A stretch of DNA of 64,000 nucleotides from Thunnus maccoyii (Eukaryota; Chordata; Actinopteri; Scombriformes; Scombridae): assembly GCF_910596095.1 (NCBI RefSeq), contig NC_056544.1, positions 9,533,155 through 9,597,154 of the forward strand, written 5' to 3'. The notes beneath the pieces are model-generated. The model was not told the origin of the DNA. It made no database searches and saw nothing but the letters and a program-made list of their open reading frames with translations. Shown here one piece after another: positions 44,001 through 64,000 of the stretch (positions are counted from its first letter, which is position 1; each line of letters opens with the position of its first letter). The translations under genes and the position numbers were made by a program.

Positions 44001-44746
44001 GTATTTTTTCAGAATCATCTTTATTTGCCAGGTATGTTTACACATACAAAGAATGTGACTCCAGTTAAGTGGCTCTCTGTAATGTACTTACACACAGTAA
44101 GAACACAACAATCCTCAGAAATATAGACAAGTAATGACTATATACAGATGAAACTGTTTGTGTGAACTGTGAACATATCTTGTTGCTCACTATTTATAAT
44201 ATGTATCAACATGCCACAACCTGAGGGACAGTATACTGTGTGTATATAATTAATATATATCAATCTTAATGTTGTGTTAGTATTCATATTATTGTTATTT
44301 TGTATTGTCCAAATATTTGGACAAATTGTATTTTGATGCTTTGGCAACACTATTCTCGAAACTTTCATGCCAATAAAGCCCAATGAATTAAACTGGACGG
44401 AAGTGGAGAGTGCATAGAGTGCTGAGAAAAATATTAAATGTTAAAAAAGACACGTTACATTGTATATACTTTATATGTCTGACTGACGCAGATACAAAAA
44501 ACATAGTGAATTGAATCAACTGGCAAACATTACTAACTTACATCGCAGGCAGTTTATCACAGATTTACAAGCAGTTAATGTGTCAGGAGGAGGTAATTTA
44601 CAGCCTGCTCTCCCACAGGACACATTCAGTCACATTTCAGAGTTTCTAAGAGAGCAAGAGGCGCCACTTCGTGACAAACTGAGTGTCTATTTATCACTTC
44701 AGTAATCTTACCTGTTGGCGCCAGTTACCAGGACAACTCTCTCCAT
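41026..44746 (-). CDS. hsd17b7: 3-keto-steroid reductase / 17-beta-HSD 7
   Basis: Nine coding exons run on the minus strand: 44746-44712, 43419-43216, 43132-43040, 42898-42784, 42367-42173, 41816-41712, 41574-41518, 41408-41310 and 41124-41026. They total 334 codons, giving 333 aa (human 341). It is a short-chain dehydrogenase. The cofactor motif TGANSGIG is at 8-15, split by intron 1. NAG is at 90-92 ([11 protein letters not shown]), serines at 170-172 ([10 protein letters not shown]) and the catalytic YSSSK at 193-197. '[18 protein letters not shown]' and the charged C-terminus are also conserved. The enzyme reduces the 3-keto group of zymosterone-type intermediates during C4 demethylation in cholesterol synthesis on the ER membrane, and can reduce estrone. 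Exon 5 uses the acceptor giving 'IREL'; other AG choices nearby break the frame. The SRE/CCAAT cluster upstream fits sterol control. It lies head-to-tail behind ddr2. Confidence 0.96.
44010..44400 (+). repeat. Dispersed repeat in hsd17b7 intron 1
   Basis: The head 'cagaatcatctttatttgcc' followed by 'aggtatgtttacacatacaa' and 'gaatgtgactccagtt' is a common teleost form. It is similar in kind to 3886-4350, with a long AT-rich tail. It is non-coding. Confidence 0.5.
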
Positions 44747-44883
44747 GTCTGCCCGGAGTTCACAGCAGCTCTCTGTCAAAAGAAAGAAGTTTTAAGTGCC
44801 GACCAACCGGGCACAGACCAGGATAGACAGCCACATCGTCCGATTCCGGTAGAAAAAGCACCAGCCTATGCACAAGCAGGTAC

Positions 44884-44919
44884 GTGGTGTGATTGGATGA
44901 CAGCAAACAGCTGGCCAAT
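44884..44919 (-). promoter_or_regulatory. SRE-like and CCAAT boxes before hsd17b7
   Basis: On the minus strand, ATCACACCAC (44893-44884) fits the sterol response element form TCACNCCAC. It overlaps a CCAAT (44896-44892). On the plus strand a second CCAAT lies at 44915-44919. SREBP sites next to NF-Y boxes are typical of cholesterol-synthesis promoters. The cluster is about 140-170 bp before the start codon. Function is inferred. Confidence 0.55.
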
Positions 44920-45111
44920 CAGCTTCTACTACGGAGAGGTAGGAGGTCCAAAAGAGCACAACGCTTGAAAATGTCGCTACAATAATTTTTTCAGCTTGTG
45001 TCTAAAAGGCAACTGGACAAAAAATCCAAACCAATACAAAACAAAACAAAAACAAATGTGAACAACAAACTCCAGTCAAAAACAACAAACAGAAGTGCTT
45101 ATTCATTTTTC

Positions 45112-45117
45112 TTTATT
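45112..45117 (-). terminator. ddr2 poly(A) signal (candidate)
   Basis: AATAAA on the minus strand, about 570 bp beyond the ddr2 stop codon, giving a 3' UTR of about 45095-45682. Only some 350 bp then separate it from the hsd17b7 start codon, so the hsd17b7 promoter must be compact. Confidence 0.5.
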
Positions 45118-45682
45118 TACAAGAATCTTTGGTTTGACAGCTATTAAATATCTTGGTTCTTTGCTACTCTTCAACAATATACAGTTCATTCATTTCTGCA
45201 AAAGGACATAAAATGTTTATAAAACATGTCAGTGAGCTGCTGCAGAGTAAAAACACATTATCACCCAGAAAACAGTTATTAACATGTCACAAGAAACGCT
45301 GAACAAAAAAGGTCACACAACTGTACTGACATTCTCTAATAAATGTGCAATAGAGTTAGATATATGTATGGAAAACACTTTTAAAAATATTCACAATTAT
45401 GTTTCAAAACCTAGACTTACCATGGAGTAGCCTACTCTATAAATAGACATAGCATAGGAAATAAAAAGAAATTAATAAATACTCAGAGCTCATTTGCATA
45501 TCTACAAAGTAAGACCATGTTCAGTTGCACACCCTCTCATCATATCTTATTATTTACAGCACCATTGTGGTAAGCAAGCATAAAACAAATGGAAACATTT
45601 GACAGGTTGATTCAGAGTAAATCCTGACCGAAGGGACCAAAGGTGACAGTGCAAGACAGAGAGAAATGATACGTTCCATCTG

Positions 45683-54780
<9,098 letters not shown>

Positions 54781-55810
54781 GACCTTTGTCGCTTCTCAAG
54801 GAGCTGCACACCAATATATTTCAAGAAGGTTGTAGATCAGTGCGTGAGGTTAGTTGTAAGGCTTGTCATAATCAGCAAAGTAATCCAAAGTATGACTTTT
54901 TTTTAAGTTCCAATAATCCATGTCAACAAATTTACCACAACAATCATGGGTAAATTTAGGATGAGCATGAATATGTGGTTACATTTCAGTGATAGTAGGA
55001 TGTAACAAACTGTTAAACAGAGTTAAACATCCTACAACCCTGGTGGTAAATGCACACACAGTCCTCCTTGTAATCCAGTCCTGCTCTCTCCTGCCACAGT
55101 ACCTGCGGTATGAGCTCTCATTTTATTCGCCTTATAAAAAGCCTTGTGAAGGTTACAGTGACTTATACCTTAAACACACACTGGCATACACTAGATCCTC
55201 AGTGTTATTCATGTGGTGCATTCACCAAAAAACGTGGGGGGACAAAGTTGTTCTGTGGCAGTGTGACGTGTAGAATGTAGTCGTATTAATAGTGCAAAAT
55301 GAGCTTCTGTCTGACATGCACATAATAAGAAATAAAATATACACTGAATTTAATGATGAGAACTCACATCTTTCACTAGAATTTCCATTTCTGAAGAGCT
55401 GACATGATGGTCATTGACCTTTCTGGTATAATAACTACTTTACTGCAAATTCGCTGGTACCTGATTAAAATAATAAGAAAAAAGAAATGCAAATAAAGCT
55501 ACGACTCTCTGATCTGATCTGACTCTCTTGTGTATAGGCTTATTTTTAACTTGTGTCATGTATTTTCCTGCATGATGTTGCTCTCTATACTGAAGCAAGC
55601 CCGACACACACACATTAAACGTCAACGTGGACATTGGGGTTAATAGTCTCATATGAGGAAAATATGAATTAGACTTACTTTCGCAAGTTTTTCTCTCCTT
55701 ATTATGAAACCATCTGTCTCAGCGAATATTCCTCATTTAGTTTGAGTTGATGCATTCAGCACTGCAAGTCGCTGACCTCTTCCTCGGAAGAACTTTCTGG
55801 GAATGGAAAA

Positions 55811-55812
55811 GG

Positions 55813-55880
<68 letters not shown>

Positions 55881-55881
55881 G
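55811..55881. repeat. (GA)n microsatellite
   Basis: About 70 bp of GA units with two 'ca' interruptions. It produces spurious serine/leucine open frames on the other strand. Confidence 0.95.
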
Positions 55882-56829
55882 GGGAAATGAAGGCTGATGT
55901 AAGAGTCTTTCTGGTCTTTCTGGCTGGAGTAAAGAAACAGAGAAAATAACACGCTTTGGGATTTTGAGGGGAGGCCAAAATCCCAGAATTCCACCTGATC
56001 CACAAATGGTTTCAATTATGGCCCACAGAGGCAGCTGAGAGCAGCAGTATCTGGCAGCTTCCACCAAGAGCTACTGACAAAAACAGAGCAGAGTTCATTT
56101 TCCTGCAGAGGACAACCTGCTAATTACTGGAGGAGATGTGATGCTTTACAGAAAAACAAAAAACTATCACAGAATGCAAACAAAATGAGTCACAGCAAGG
56201 ATTAAAAGTAAAATAGCCACAGTAGCTAAAGCAGAAGGAGGCAGAAGAAGTTTTGATTATCATAAATCAATATATGAATCAGAATGGGTTAGGAGCATGG
56301 ACAACCACAAAATATCCTGCAATTTATGCTTATAAGTCTTCTGACTTCTCCACTTCTTTTATCAAATGTTAAATTGAGAAAAAAACGCAATACAAAGTTT
56401 CTACTACAATACCGTTATGTATTTTTTACTAAATGAAACTGGCATGAATTCATGACATGGCACTGGTCAGAATGAAAGAAGTTCACTGCTGCTGCAGCAA
56501 CACACATATCCATGAAAAGCTTCCTTAAGGATGTTATGTGCGAAACCAAAGCCTGATGTAATTTTCTAGAGGAAAGAAAATAAAAAGAGAAAGAAAAATA
56601 TGGGGAAATTCTGAGGAATGTGTCGTGTTAAAACTTCAGTTGAACTGTTTATTTTATAAGTCCATGCATTTCTTTTCAACCACATTACCTCTTATTCTTT
56701 TCTTCAGTTGCAACACTTAAAAGGGTTTTCAAGACCTCTGTTATACTTCATTACAGAGCCATTTTGGAAAATATGCTTGCTTGCCTTCTTGCCAGGAGTT
56801 GAGAAAATGAATACCACTCTCAGTTAAAA

Positions 56830-57200
56830 TGGCACCACAGCCAGGTTGCCTACAGTTGCTTAGCATAAACGCTGGAAAGAGGGGGAAACACCTAGTCCGG
56901 CACTGTCAAAGGTCAAAAATATGCCAACCAGCACCTCTAAGGCATTTTAGTGAGATTTAGTGAGATTTCAGTGAAATTTAGGTGCTGATAACAGGATTCT
57001 GGTACATTCGGACAGAGCAGGCTAGTTTTTTCCCTTTGAATCCAATCTTTATGCTAAGCTAAGCTAACTGGCCTGCTGGCTGTAGCTTCATTTAGTGTAC
57101 AAACATGAGTGTTATGAATCTTCTCATCAACTCTTGGCAGAAAAAGTAATGAGCATCTTCTTCCAAATATCAATCTATTTCTTTAAAAGGTGATTTCTAA
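56830..57200. repeat. Teleost repeat, second copy of the 20030-20522 family
   Basis: The shared motifs are 'tctttatgctaagctaagct', 'tgtagcttcat', 'atgaatcttctcatcaactc' and a 'cagagcaggctag' block. This copy lacks a recognisable fold-back of the kind seen in slc35d1. It is non-coding. Confidence 0.6.
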
Positions 57201-57789
57201 GAAATGATCATGATGTGTGACTGTCTCTCTTTAATAAAACTGATCACGATGGGTTAGCAGAATATCAACTATTTTGCAGGAGGAGATTTAGAGAGAGATT
57301 CATGACTCATCATAAATGGTGCAGGTTCTCATGGATACATGACGTACGGACATACAGAGACAGCTAAGTGGTGGCTCACAGGCTGACAGGTCTACTCACA
57401 TCTGTTGGAGTGCATGAATATCATCTGCACAAGTGGTAAATTTAACTGGAATAATGAGTAATAAAAACAGATGTAATGGATGTGTCATGCTAGCAACTGT
57501 ACAGTGAGGCTAATGTTGACGTCAGCATGTTAATATGCTCATAATGAAACTGTTGATACCTATGGCGCGTTCACACCATGTCGGATGGATGGGAAAGATG
57601 ACTATGTTAAGGCCTTGCCAGCGTTCACGGCAATAGCCCACTAATTATTAAATTCTGAGTCAGATATATCAGAGCTTTCAAAAAAATCCCATTTTCTCAG
57701 TCATAATTATGACTTGGAGGTTGATGTCAAGACTGTTTACAAGTGGGAAACTGGTAATTTAGGAGGGTCATTAGTTTTGCAGGTAGCTA

Positions 57790-58240
57790 TTTGGTCACAA
57801 TTGTTGAACAAATAAAAAAAATACTCATCAAATTTAATAGCAATCCATCCAATAGCTGTCAAGACATTTAACTCAAAACCACAAACATCAATCTTATGGT
57901 GGTGGCAGTGGAAAAGTCAGTGAATCAGCAACATCAGGAGGATTGGGAACCATATAATAACCATAACCATACCATATAATATCTGTACAAAATGTTTTGC
58001 CAATTCATCATGCAGATGTTCAGATATTTCAATGGATAAGTAAACATTTTGACAAGCTGACTACACTTGAGGAAAAGTCGGGGGATCATTAGGATTCATC
58101 CTCCAGGCAATATGGACATCTTTACTGCAGTTCTAAGGAATCCATCTAAGAGTTATTGACATAGTTCACTAAAAATCAAAAACATCCAACTATGGTGCTA
58201 GAGTTAAAGTCAGGGGATCAGCAGAGTCATTAGGCTAAAA
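57790..58240 (+). repeat. Compound dispersed repeat (inverse of the mier1 intron 8 block)
   Basis: It contains 'atccatccaatagctgtcaa', 'catttaactcaaaaccacaa', 'ggaaaagtcagtgaatca' and a second degenerate round (58080-58240: 'aaaagtcgggggatcattag', 'atggtgctagagttaaagtc'). The internal tandem units are typical of this teleost family. The reverse complement is seen at 14255-15140. Confidence 0.55.
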
Positions 58241-60567
58241 ATACCAAACCAAAGGATAACACAGCATGTACACTGAAACAATGTTTTCTCAGATAATTTG
58301 ACTTGATTACAATTAAAAATACTAAGATAGCTTCATGAGGGGGTGAGCAGAGTGACACTATTATAATCATGCAAAGTAAAAGCCAGCTACTGGAGGCCGC
58401 CCACTATCTGTGTCAGCAGCTGCACTAGCAGAGCTGCAGGGTGTCGTGGCTGGAGGTGGGTGAGTAATGGCTGATATTCTTCATATTTTCCAGCTTGTCT
58501 GCAGCGTTACATCAAGCGGCTGCTGTCTGCACACACAGTGAGCTTGACGGATGCTGAACATGTGCAACAACCACAGCTGGTGTATCTGTAATGATGATAG
58601 AGAGCCTCACAAAAGACCTTCTGCATGTGCATATCCCATTTTCTCAACCAGTAATAAATACTAACAAGGAAAATGCTTTGAAAGGTCAACCCAGGGAATG
58701 GTGCTGCTTATTATTAGGATATTTTTTCAGTTTGAACGGATACATCTCAGCAATTATTAACTCACACAAAATGCACTGGATATACCATGACACCAGACAG
58801 CATTTGAGAAAGGGCATTTTATTCCACGAGGAGATACATCGATGTAAGTGCACTTTCATTTTTAGTACACTTCATGTGAACAGACATAACCTTGACAGAG
58901 AAATATTGATAGATGGATACAGCAGACAGATTGTGAGTGCAAGAGAGTGAGAAAGAGGTAACGAGCTTCAGGGAACAGAGGGGAGGAAGGTGAGGGAGGG
59001 GAGAGGAAGAGGGAGAGAGGAGGGCCGGGAAGAGATTAATCGATTTTGGAAAGAGCTCAAAGACACGTCCCCAATTCAGTGATTCAAAGAGTTGGCTCGC
59101 AGTCAGCACAGTAGAACTGGTGCGACAGCTGGCCAGGAGAATATGAAGGCGTGCAGAAGTCTCAGACGCTTCCATCTATCCACGACTAGGTACTTGAGGA
59201 CTTTCTTAACAGTTCCTCGTAAGGTTGGAGCAACAGTGACGCAGCAGTTTATCGCTGCTGCAGTACTGCATTAATAAATAATACTTACATTATGTGGTGG
59301 CTACATTTTTAAGCAGCACAAATAAGCTTGTAGCAGCACCTGCACACAGTGTGATGATCCCCTCTGAGACACAGCATTGCTTGACTAATCGGAAAATGTA
59401 CTTCATAATAAACAGGATAAAGAACAGTATGAATAAAATCATGCCAAGTATTTTATGCCTTGCATCAAAGTTGATCAAATTATATACAATGTATTGAAAA
59501 GGGACAAAATCTATTAGGCATACATGCTCATTGTGTGTAATTACAGATCAAGTGTCAAAGCAAGCACAGCCAAGGTTTTACTTTTCACACTCCAAAAAAT
59601 GTGTCAGCATATCCAGACAGACTTGGCGAGGGAGTCTTTTTCTTCATATTAGAAAAGAACAAACATGACAATGTCCATGCCAGATGTGTCACAAATCCAT
59701 TAACACAGACACAACCACAGCGAAACAAGCCCAGCAGGTGGCGATGGCACCAAGGCAGGGAACCAAACGTTTGTAAGGTACATCAATTATCAACATACAC
59801 ATGTACGTTATTTAACACATACCAGACACAGAGAGACAGAGCCTGACAGTGTTTAAACTATCTGACAGTCTGTGACAGTCTCATTGTTTGAAAACCTTGC
59901 CAAAGTTGTATTGCGCACATTTTTTTTTCAGCCTACATCACAAACTGGAACTGCAATAGAGCTGTGAAACAAAAATGGTGATGCTGAAGGTATGATTTCC
60001 TAGTTACAGTATAGTACATACACTGTATGTGGTGTAGAACTCATGAAACTTCACTCACAAAAAATTTGGACTGATAACTGTGCTCTTTATATAAATTTAT
60101 ATGATAAAGACATGAATGACTTAATAAAAATAAGCTTGAACATCTTTATGGTTATTCAGAACTCTGTAGGCTATTATTATTACTTATATTATTTGGTGTG
60201 TACATTTATCTTTGAACTTGCACATGTGTTAATCATGTGATGTCTAGTTTCAAGCTTGTTTTTATGAACATTTATCATTCATGTTTTATGATACAATTTT
60301 GTAAGTCACATCTTTTCAGTGCACAGGAAGTGAAAAATCTAAACCCAACTCAAAATCAAAACTTTCTTCAGAAATGTGTCAAGCGAGCACTCTTTCCAGC
60401 TGGACTCACTCTCAGCCACCTTAATTTATATCTGCAGGCAATGCAGTTTACTGTCACAATGCATGATTTCTGGGTCATGAAGTCCTTCAGATTCTGAATT
60501 TCACCTTTTTCTTATTGGGGTTTATGTGTTAAGTGTAAAATTGGCTACTGCAGATTTAAGAGCACCA

Positions 60568-62802
60568 CTACACAGCCATCTCATCTCCTAAGCAGTCCGG
60601 TAGACCTTCTGCATTCAACACGTTCAATAGTCGAGCGGCACCCTCGCCCCCCGTTCCCTCCCCATGCCCCCAGCTGTCCCGGTCGTCGCTCTCATCTGTG
60701 TTCGATTCGTACTCTGATCCGATCCCTGATTCCCTGAACCGGAGCAGCTCCAGGGCTCCCAAGACCTGATCCCTCAGCAGCGAACTGTCATCTGGGGCTC
60801 CGTCGCTGGGAGTCTCCCCTGTTTCCTGGCCTTGCTCCTGGTTGTCCGGCGTCCGGAACGAGAAACGGAAGCACTCAAGCCGAACTCCGCTGCCACTGAG
60901 CCCCAGAAGACTGGCGTCAGTGCCCATGGTGCCTGGAGAGCAGGGCCCAGGGAGGGGGGAGACCCAGGCACTGTCACTAATCTGGTGCTGGGACTGAGAT
61001 GCTAAGGGGCCCGTAGATGAAGAGGGGGTGAGAGGTTCACGGGGCGTGCTGGGGGGCTTGGCACGGAAAGTGATTTCCAGAAGACTGTCCTGGGAGCCCA
61101 CTAAGGATAAATGAAAAAAGAGATTAGAATAAAGATCAAAGTACAGAGAGAAAAAGTAGTTATCACATGTAAACAGAGAAGCAAGACATTTCAAGAGAGG
61201 TCTGAGCAAAGCAGATGAGATTATACAGAGTGGGATGACGTCTGTGCTAACAGGATTTGATAATTCATAGCTATACAGCAGAATATCCCGACTAGCTACA
61301 TTCAAGGAGGCGAGAGCAGAGAGCAGCACTGAATCCACAGAGAAGGGTGCCATAGGGATAATTAATTGTCTGCCAGAAGTGGATGAGAAAAGGAGCCATG
61401 AAGACAGGAAGGAGAGGGGAGAGGCAAAAATGTGCAGAGAAAACAGGATGATTTTTGGATGGCATATAATATGGGGAGGAAATCTGATGAAAATAAAGAA
61501 ACAAAATAGAAATATATACTGTATATGAAAAAGAAAGTGGAGTAGTAAGTGGAGATTAAAGCAGATTTCCACTCACTAGATGTTAAACGCCCTGCAGCTT
61601 TGAGCTCCAGTTCCTGGATCTGTTTGACCAGCAGGGAAATGTGTTGCAGCAGGTCCGTGTTCTGCTGCAGCAGCCTCTGAACTCTCGTCTGGGCTTCGGT
61701 TCGAGCACACACCTCCACCGACAACTGCTCCTGGAGCACGTGCACCTGAATACACCAACAGACACACTATTAAAAAACTAACTCAGACAATATTGCACAC
61801 ATGACACAAAGAGAAAAGAATCAGTCTGTATAAAAAACTAAAGAGACATAGCCCAATTAGCTTTCATTATTATTTCCTAAGATTTTCTTTTAAAAATGCG
61901 ATTTTATCCAAACTAGAAACATTCAATTATTACTGTTGTTAAGAGGCAATCTGCTAATGAAATTCCACACTTACTCTTCAGTTTGGGTTTTTGTTAGGTC
62001 TACAGATTCCCTCTTTGGTGCATTAATGACTTTGAGGGAATGCTTTGCTTTCATCAGAAACTGCATTAGAAGAGACAGACTGAAAGCAACACATCAGCCT
62101 TATGGATCAACTTGTGATTCAAAGTGATTCAAAAAGTCTACAGCTCAAAAACAGTTTGCTTCAAATCTTCAAGGGCCTTCAAAAGCATATTTAATTTGAT
62201 GTTAGACTGTATAAAAGTTTAGAGGTATCAAAGAGATGAAAATGCAATAATAAAAACTCCTCACAACACCCTAAATAACACATCACTGATTGAAAAGGGA
62301 AATAGTGCATCATTATCGTCATCATTCTCCACATAAGATGAGAAAGTGTGACTCCTGCGGTTTTTCACTAACTTTCCAGATTTTCGTTTTATTAATGTGG
62401 TCACTGTTACAGAAAGTTTTGTGTTACGCCAGATTAAGTTTTACTATGATTTTAATTCAAGAATTTGAATGTACATATTACTGAGGGCAAAGCTATAATT
62501 GTGCCTTTGTTAGTCAGGAAATCATCAACAAACATGCTCTTAAAATTCAATTCATCCTCAACAAAAAAGGAGAAGTGTATATCATGGAAACTGTTCCTCT
62601 TAAAGCAAGAAAAAAAAAAACTGTCCAGTGTTATCCGTACCTGTGCAGAAGCTGCCAGTGCCTGCTGTTCCTGCTGCTGCAGCTGTTTCTGAAGGAGGTG
62701 GACCTGGTGGTCTGCAGAGCAGGGAGCCTCTGTTGCCGACTGACCTGACACAGAGGCTCCGAGGATGGGGGAGCTCAGCAGAAGAGAGGGGTCATCGGAT
62801 TC
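60568..62802 (-). CDS. nos1ap: Nitric oxide synthase 1 adaptor protein (CAPON), 3' part
   Basis: The last three coding exons are present: 62802-62641, 61745-61577 and 61100-60568 (864 nt, 287 aa plus stop). The first gives a Q-rich run (HLLQKQLQQQEQQALAASAQ). The second is a coiled coil (VHVLQEQLSVEVCARTEAQ to NTDLLQHISLLVKQIQELEL). The third starts MGSQDSLLEITFR, continues through a Ser/Pro-rich stretch, 'LECFRFSFRTPD', 'ALELLRFRESGIGSEYESNT' and 'DESDDRDSWG', and ends GDEMAV. In mammals the C-terminus (EIAV) binds the nNOS PDZ domain and links nNOS to other partners. The PTB domain is encoded beyond the right edge. The last exon (177 codons including stop) is clearly longer than the human counterpart, mainly in the Ser/Pro region. 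Neighbouring ddr2 and hsd17b7 support the identity. Teleosts usually have two nos1ap genes, and I cannot say which this is. Confidence 0.93.
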
Positions 62803-64000
62803 CTAAAGCAGAGATGACAGTAAATTTGGCACTGCTACTTTTAATAGCATGAAAAATGTTAAAGTAAAGTCAAAGTCTTGATATTGTGATATTAAATAGT
62901 GTGATATTTTCATTAAATGTCCAATTGATGAACGACTTCACCCATGACAAGCTCATGAAAGACGTACATTTGATGTTCTAAACACTAGTGTCTGAAAGGA
63001 GTTCCAGGAAAATCCTCTGCAACACCGAAGATTGATTGATACCAAATACCACAAATGTGGTTGGTTTGGAATCAACAGAAGAAGGCCTGGGTAGTTACAG
63101 TGATCATAGCCTCCATGAACAAATAGAAACAGGAGCACCACCCACAGACATTCAAGTTTCAATAAAATAAATACAGGGAAAAAGCTGCTGGAGCCCTGAA
63201 GTTGATTGCTACATCATTCCTGGACAGTGCAGTGGAAAACTTTCTTAGCAGCGGGCGCTTGGCAGCAAAGATGCTGCCATAATCTTGCATATTACCACTT
63301 TAAAACAAAGTAAACAAAGAGACAATACATCACAGCAAGAGGAATATGGCTGTGGATGAGCTGTACAGTAGATATAAGTGAAAGTACTGTAATCGGTGAT
63401 GTAGTATAACCAACAAACCTAAATAATGGAGTAAAAGTGGAATGAACAAACATATGAGAGCTCGTGTGTAGAAACACATCTGAAGAAGTTGTTAAAAAAC
63501 TGACAGTCAGCCCGTCAGTCTGAGGCCCTCAGGGAGAGAACAGCCAAGAGACACTGCACTGGCAGCATCGCGTCTGTCTGTTTTCATCTTGAAGGAAAAA
63601 TCCATGAGTGCTTAAACTACTAGATAACATCATTAGGTGATTTTCAAGGTGTTGTGATGACACGTTAAACTGAACTGTATGTATTTTGTGTACCCCCTCT
63701 GCCTGAATTTGCACCTTTCAATTCACACTTTGGTTGGTGATTTCCATCTTTTCCCAAAAAGACATAACAGCACAGAAAATAGGTTTCTTTGTGTTGCATG
63801 TGTGTGCAGGTGGACTGAGTGAGGTTTAGTGAGTTTTTATAGTTGATGAATCATGAGGATAGAGAGAGAAAGATCTATACTTTATCTACCATGTCAAGTT
63901 GTTTAAACATTTCACACCAGAGGCAGATCAATCCAGAGTTTGCAGTTGCATTCTGCTCTATTGAGGCAGACGTTGATGGAGGATTTTGTATTGCGGCTTG
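62803..64000 (-). other. nos1ap intron (right edge)
   Basis: This is the interior of a nos1ap intron, on the minus-strand side upstream of the 62802 exon. I looked for another acceptor-exon-donor set matching NOS1AP and saw none. The sequence is AT-rich without a clear repeat family. Confidence 0.5.

Larger units (their letters stand above)
54781..60200. other. ddr2-nos1ap spacer / ddr2 5' non-coding region
   Basis: No protein exon was recognised. ddr2 5' untranslated exons are expected somewhere here, since the ATG exon has no obvious core promoter beside it, but none can be fixed. Contents seen: a (GA)n tract (55811-55881), a teleost repeat (56830-57200), a 'cgcgttcacacc' repeat fragment near 57560 and a compound repeat (57790-58240). 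The nos1ap 3' UTR probably occupies part of 59900-60567. Confidence 0.5.

Noticed and set aside
55733-56067. Three overlapping Ser/Leu-rich open frames on the minus strand
   Set aside because: They are translations of the (GA)n/(CT)n microsatellite and have no conserved flank.
58591-59175. 119- and 118-residue open frames on opposite strands
   Set aside because: No known motif, low-complexity proline/serine and polar stretches, and no neighbouring exons. Possibly they overlap ddr2 5' non-coding sequence, but this is not supportable.
61101-61572. Upstream half of a 334-residue open frame on the minus strand ending in the nos1ap tail
   Set aside because: Only 61100-60568 is coding. The upstream hydrophobic-looking stretch is the intron between the coiled-coil exon and the last exon, as shown by the acceptor at 61101 and the family sequence MGSQDSLLEITF.

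Overview
This is ordinary nuclear DNA from a ray-finned (teleost) fish. The genes are intron-rich with short introns and GT-AG (once GC-AG) splice sites. Their proteins align closely with vertebrate orthologues from memory, and the spacers and introns are full of short non-autonomous repeats of kinds common in teleost genomes. I rebuilt every exon chain by hand from splice sites, reading phase and remembered vertebrate proteins. In each complete gene the exon lengths sum to a whole number of codons and all phases agree.

Layout, left to right: (1) 98-120 (+), the probable last coding exon of sgip1, followed by about 4 kb of UTR or spacer with nested repeats. (2) 4912-6088 (+), dynlt5 (tctex1d1), a ciliary dynein light chain of the Tctex1 family, with a CRE and a perfect X-box-like palindrome at its promoter. 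(3) 6368-6786 (-), insl5, a two-exon relaxin-family peptide gene convergent with dynlt5. (4) 9237-17724 (+), mier1, an ELM2-SANT corepressor with 13 coding exons. (5) 19869-24876 (-), slc35d1, an ER nucleotide-sugar transporter with 12 coding exons. (6) 27835-34834 (-), serbp1, an RNA- and ribosome-binding protein with 9 coding exons. (7) 41026-44746 (-), hsd17b7, a sterol 3-keto reductase of cholesterol synthesis with 9 coding exons. (8) 45683-54780 (-), ddr2, a collagen-receptor tyrosine kinase with 16 coding exons. (9) 60568-62802 (-), the last three exons of nos1ap; its 5' part lies beyond the window.

The order sgip1-dynlt5-insl5-mier1-slc35d1-serbp1 matches human 1p31.3. The order hsd17b7-ddr2-nos1ap matches human 1q23. 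In this window the two blocks are joined by a spacer of about 6 kb. Human neighbours that I could not find here are DNAI4/WDR78 (between INSL5 and MIER1) and IL23R/IL12RB2 (between SLC35D1 and SERBP1). The genes are unrelated housekeeping and signalling genes held in conserved synteny. They do not form a pathway.

I found no new multi-gene system. The observations most worth checking are a GC-AG intron in ddr2, an extra in-frame exon in serbp1, an SRE/NF-Y-like cluster before hsd17b7, the X-box at dynlt5, a fold-back repeat reaching a splice donor in slc35d1, a 585-bp TTAA-flanked MITE, and an antisense LINE reverse-transcriptase fragment inside mier1. No retroviral element, CRISPR array, rRNA or tRNA was recognised.
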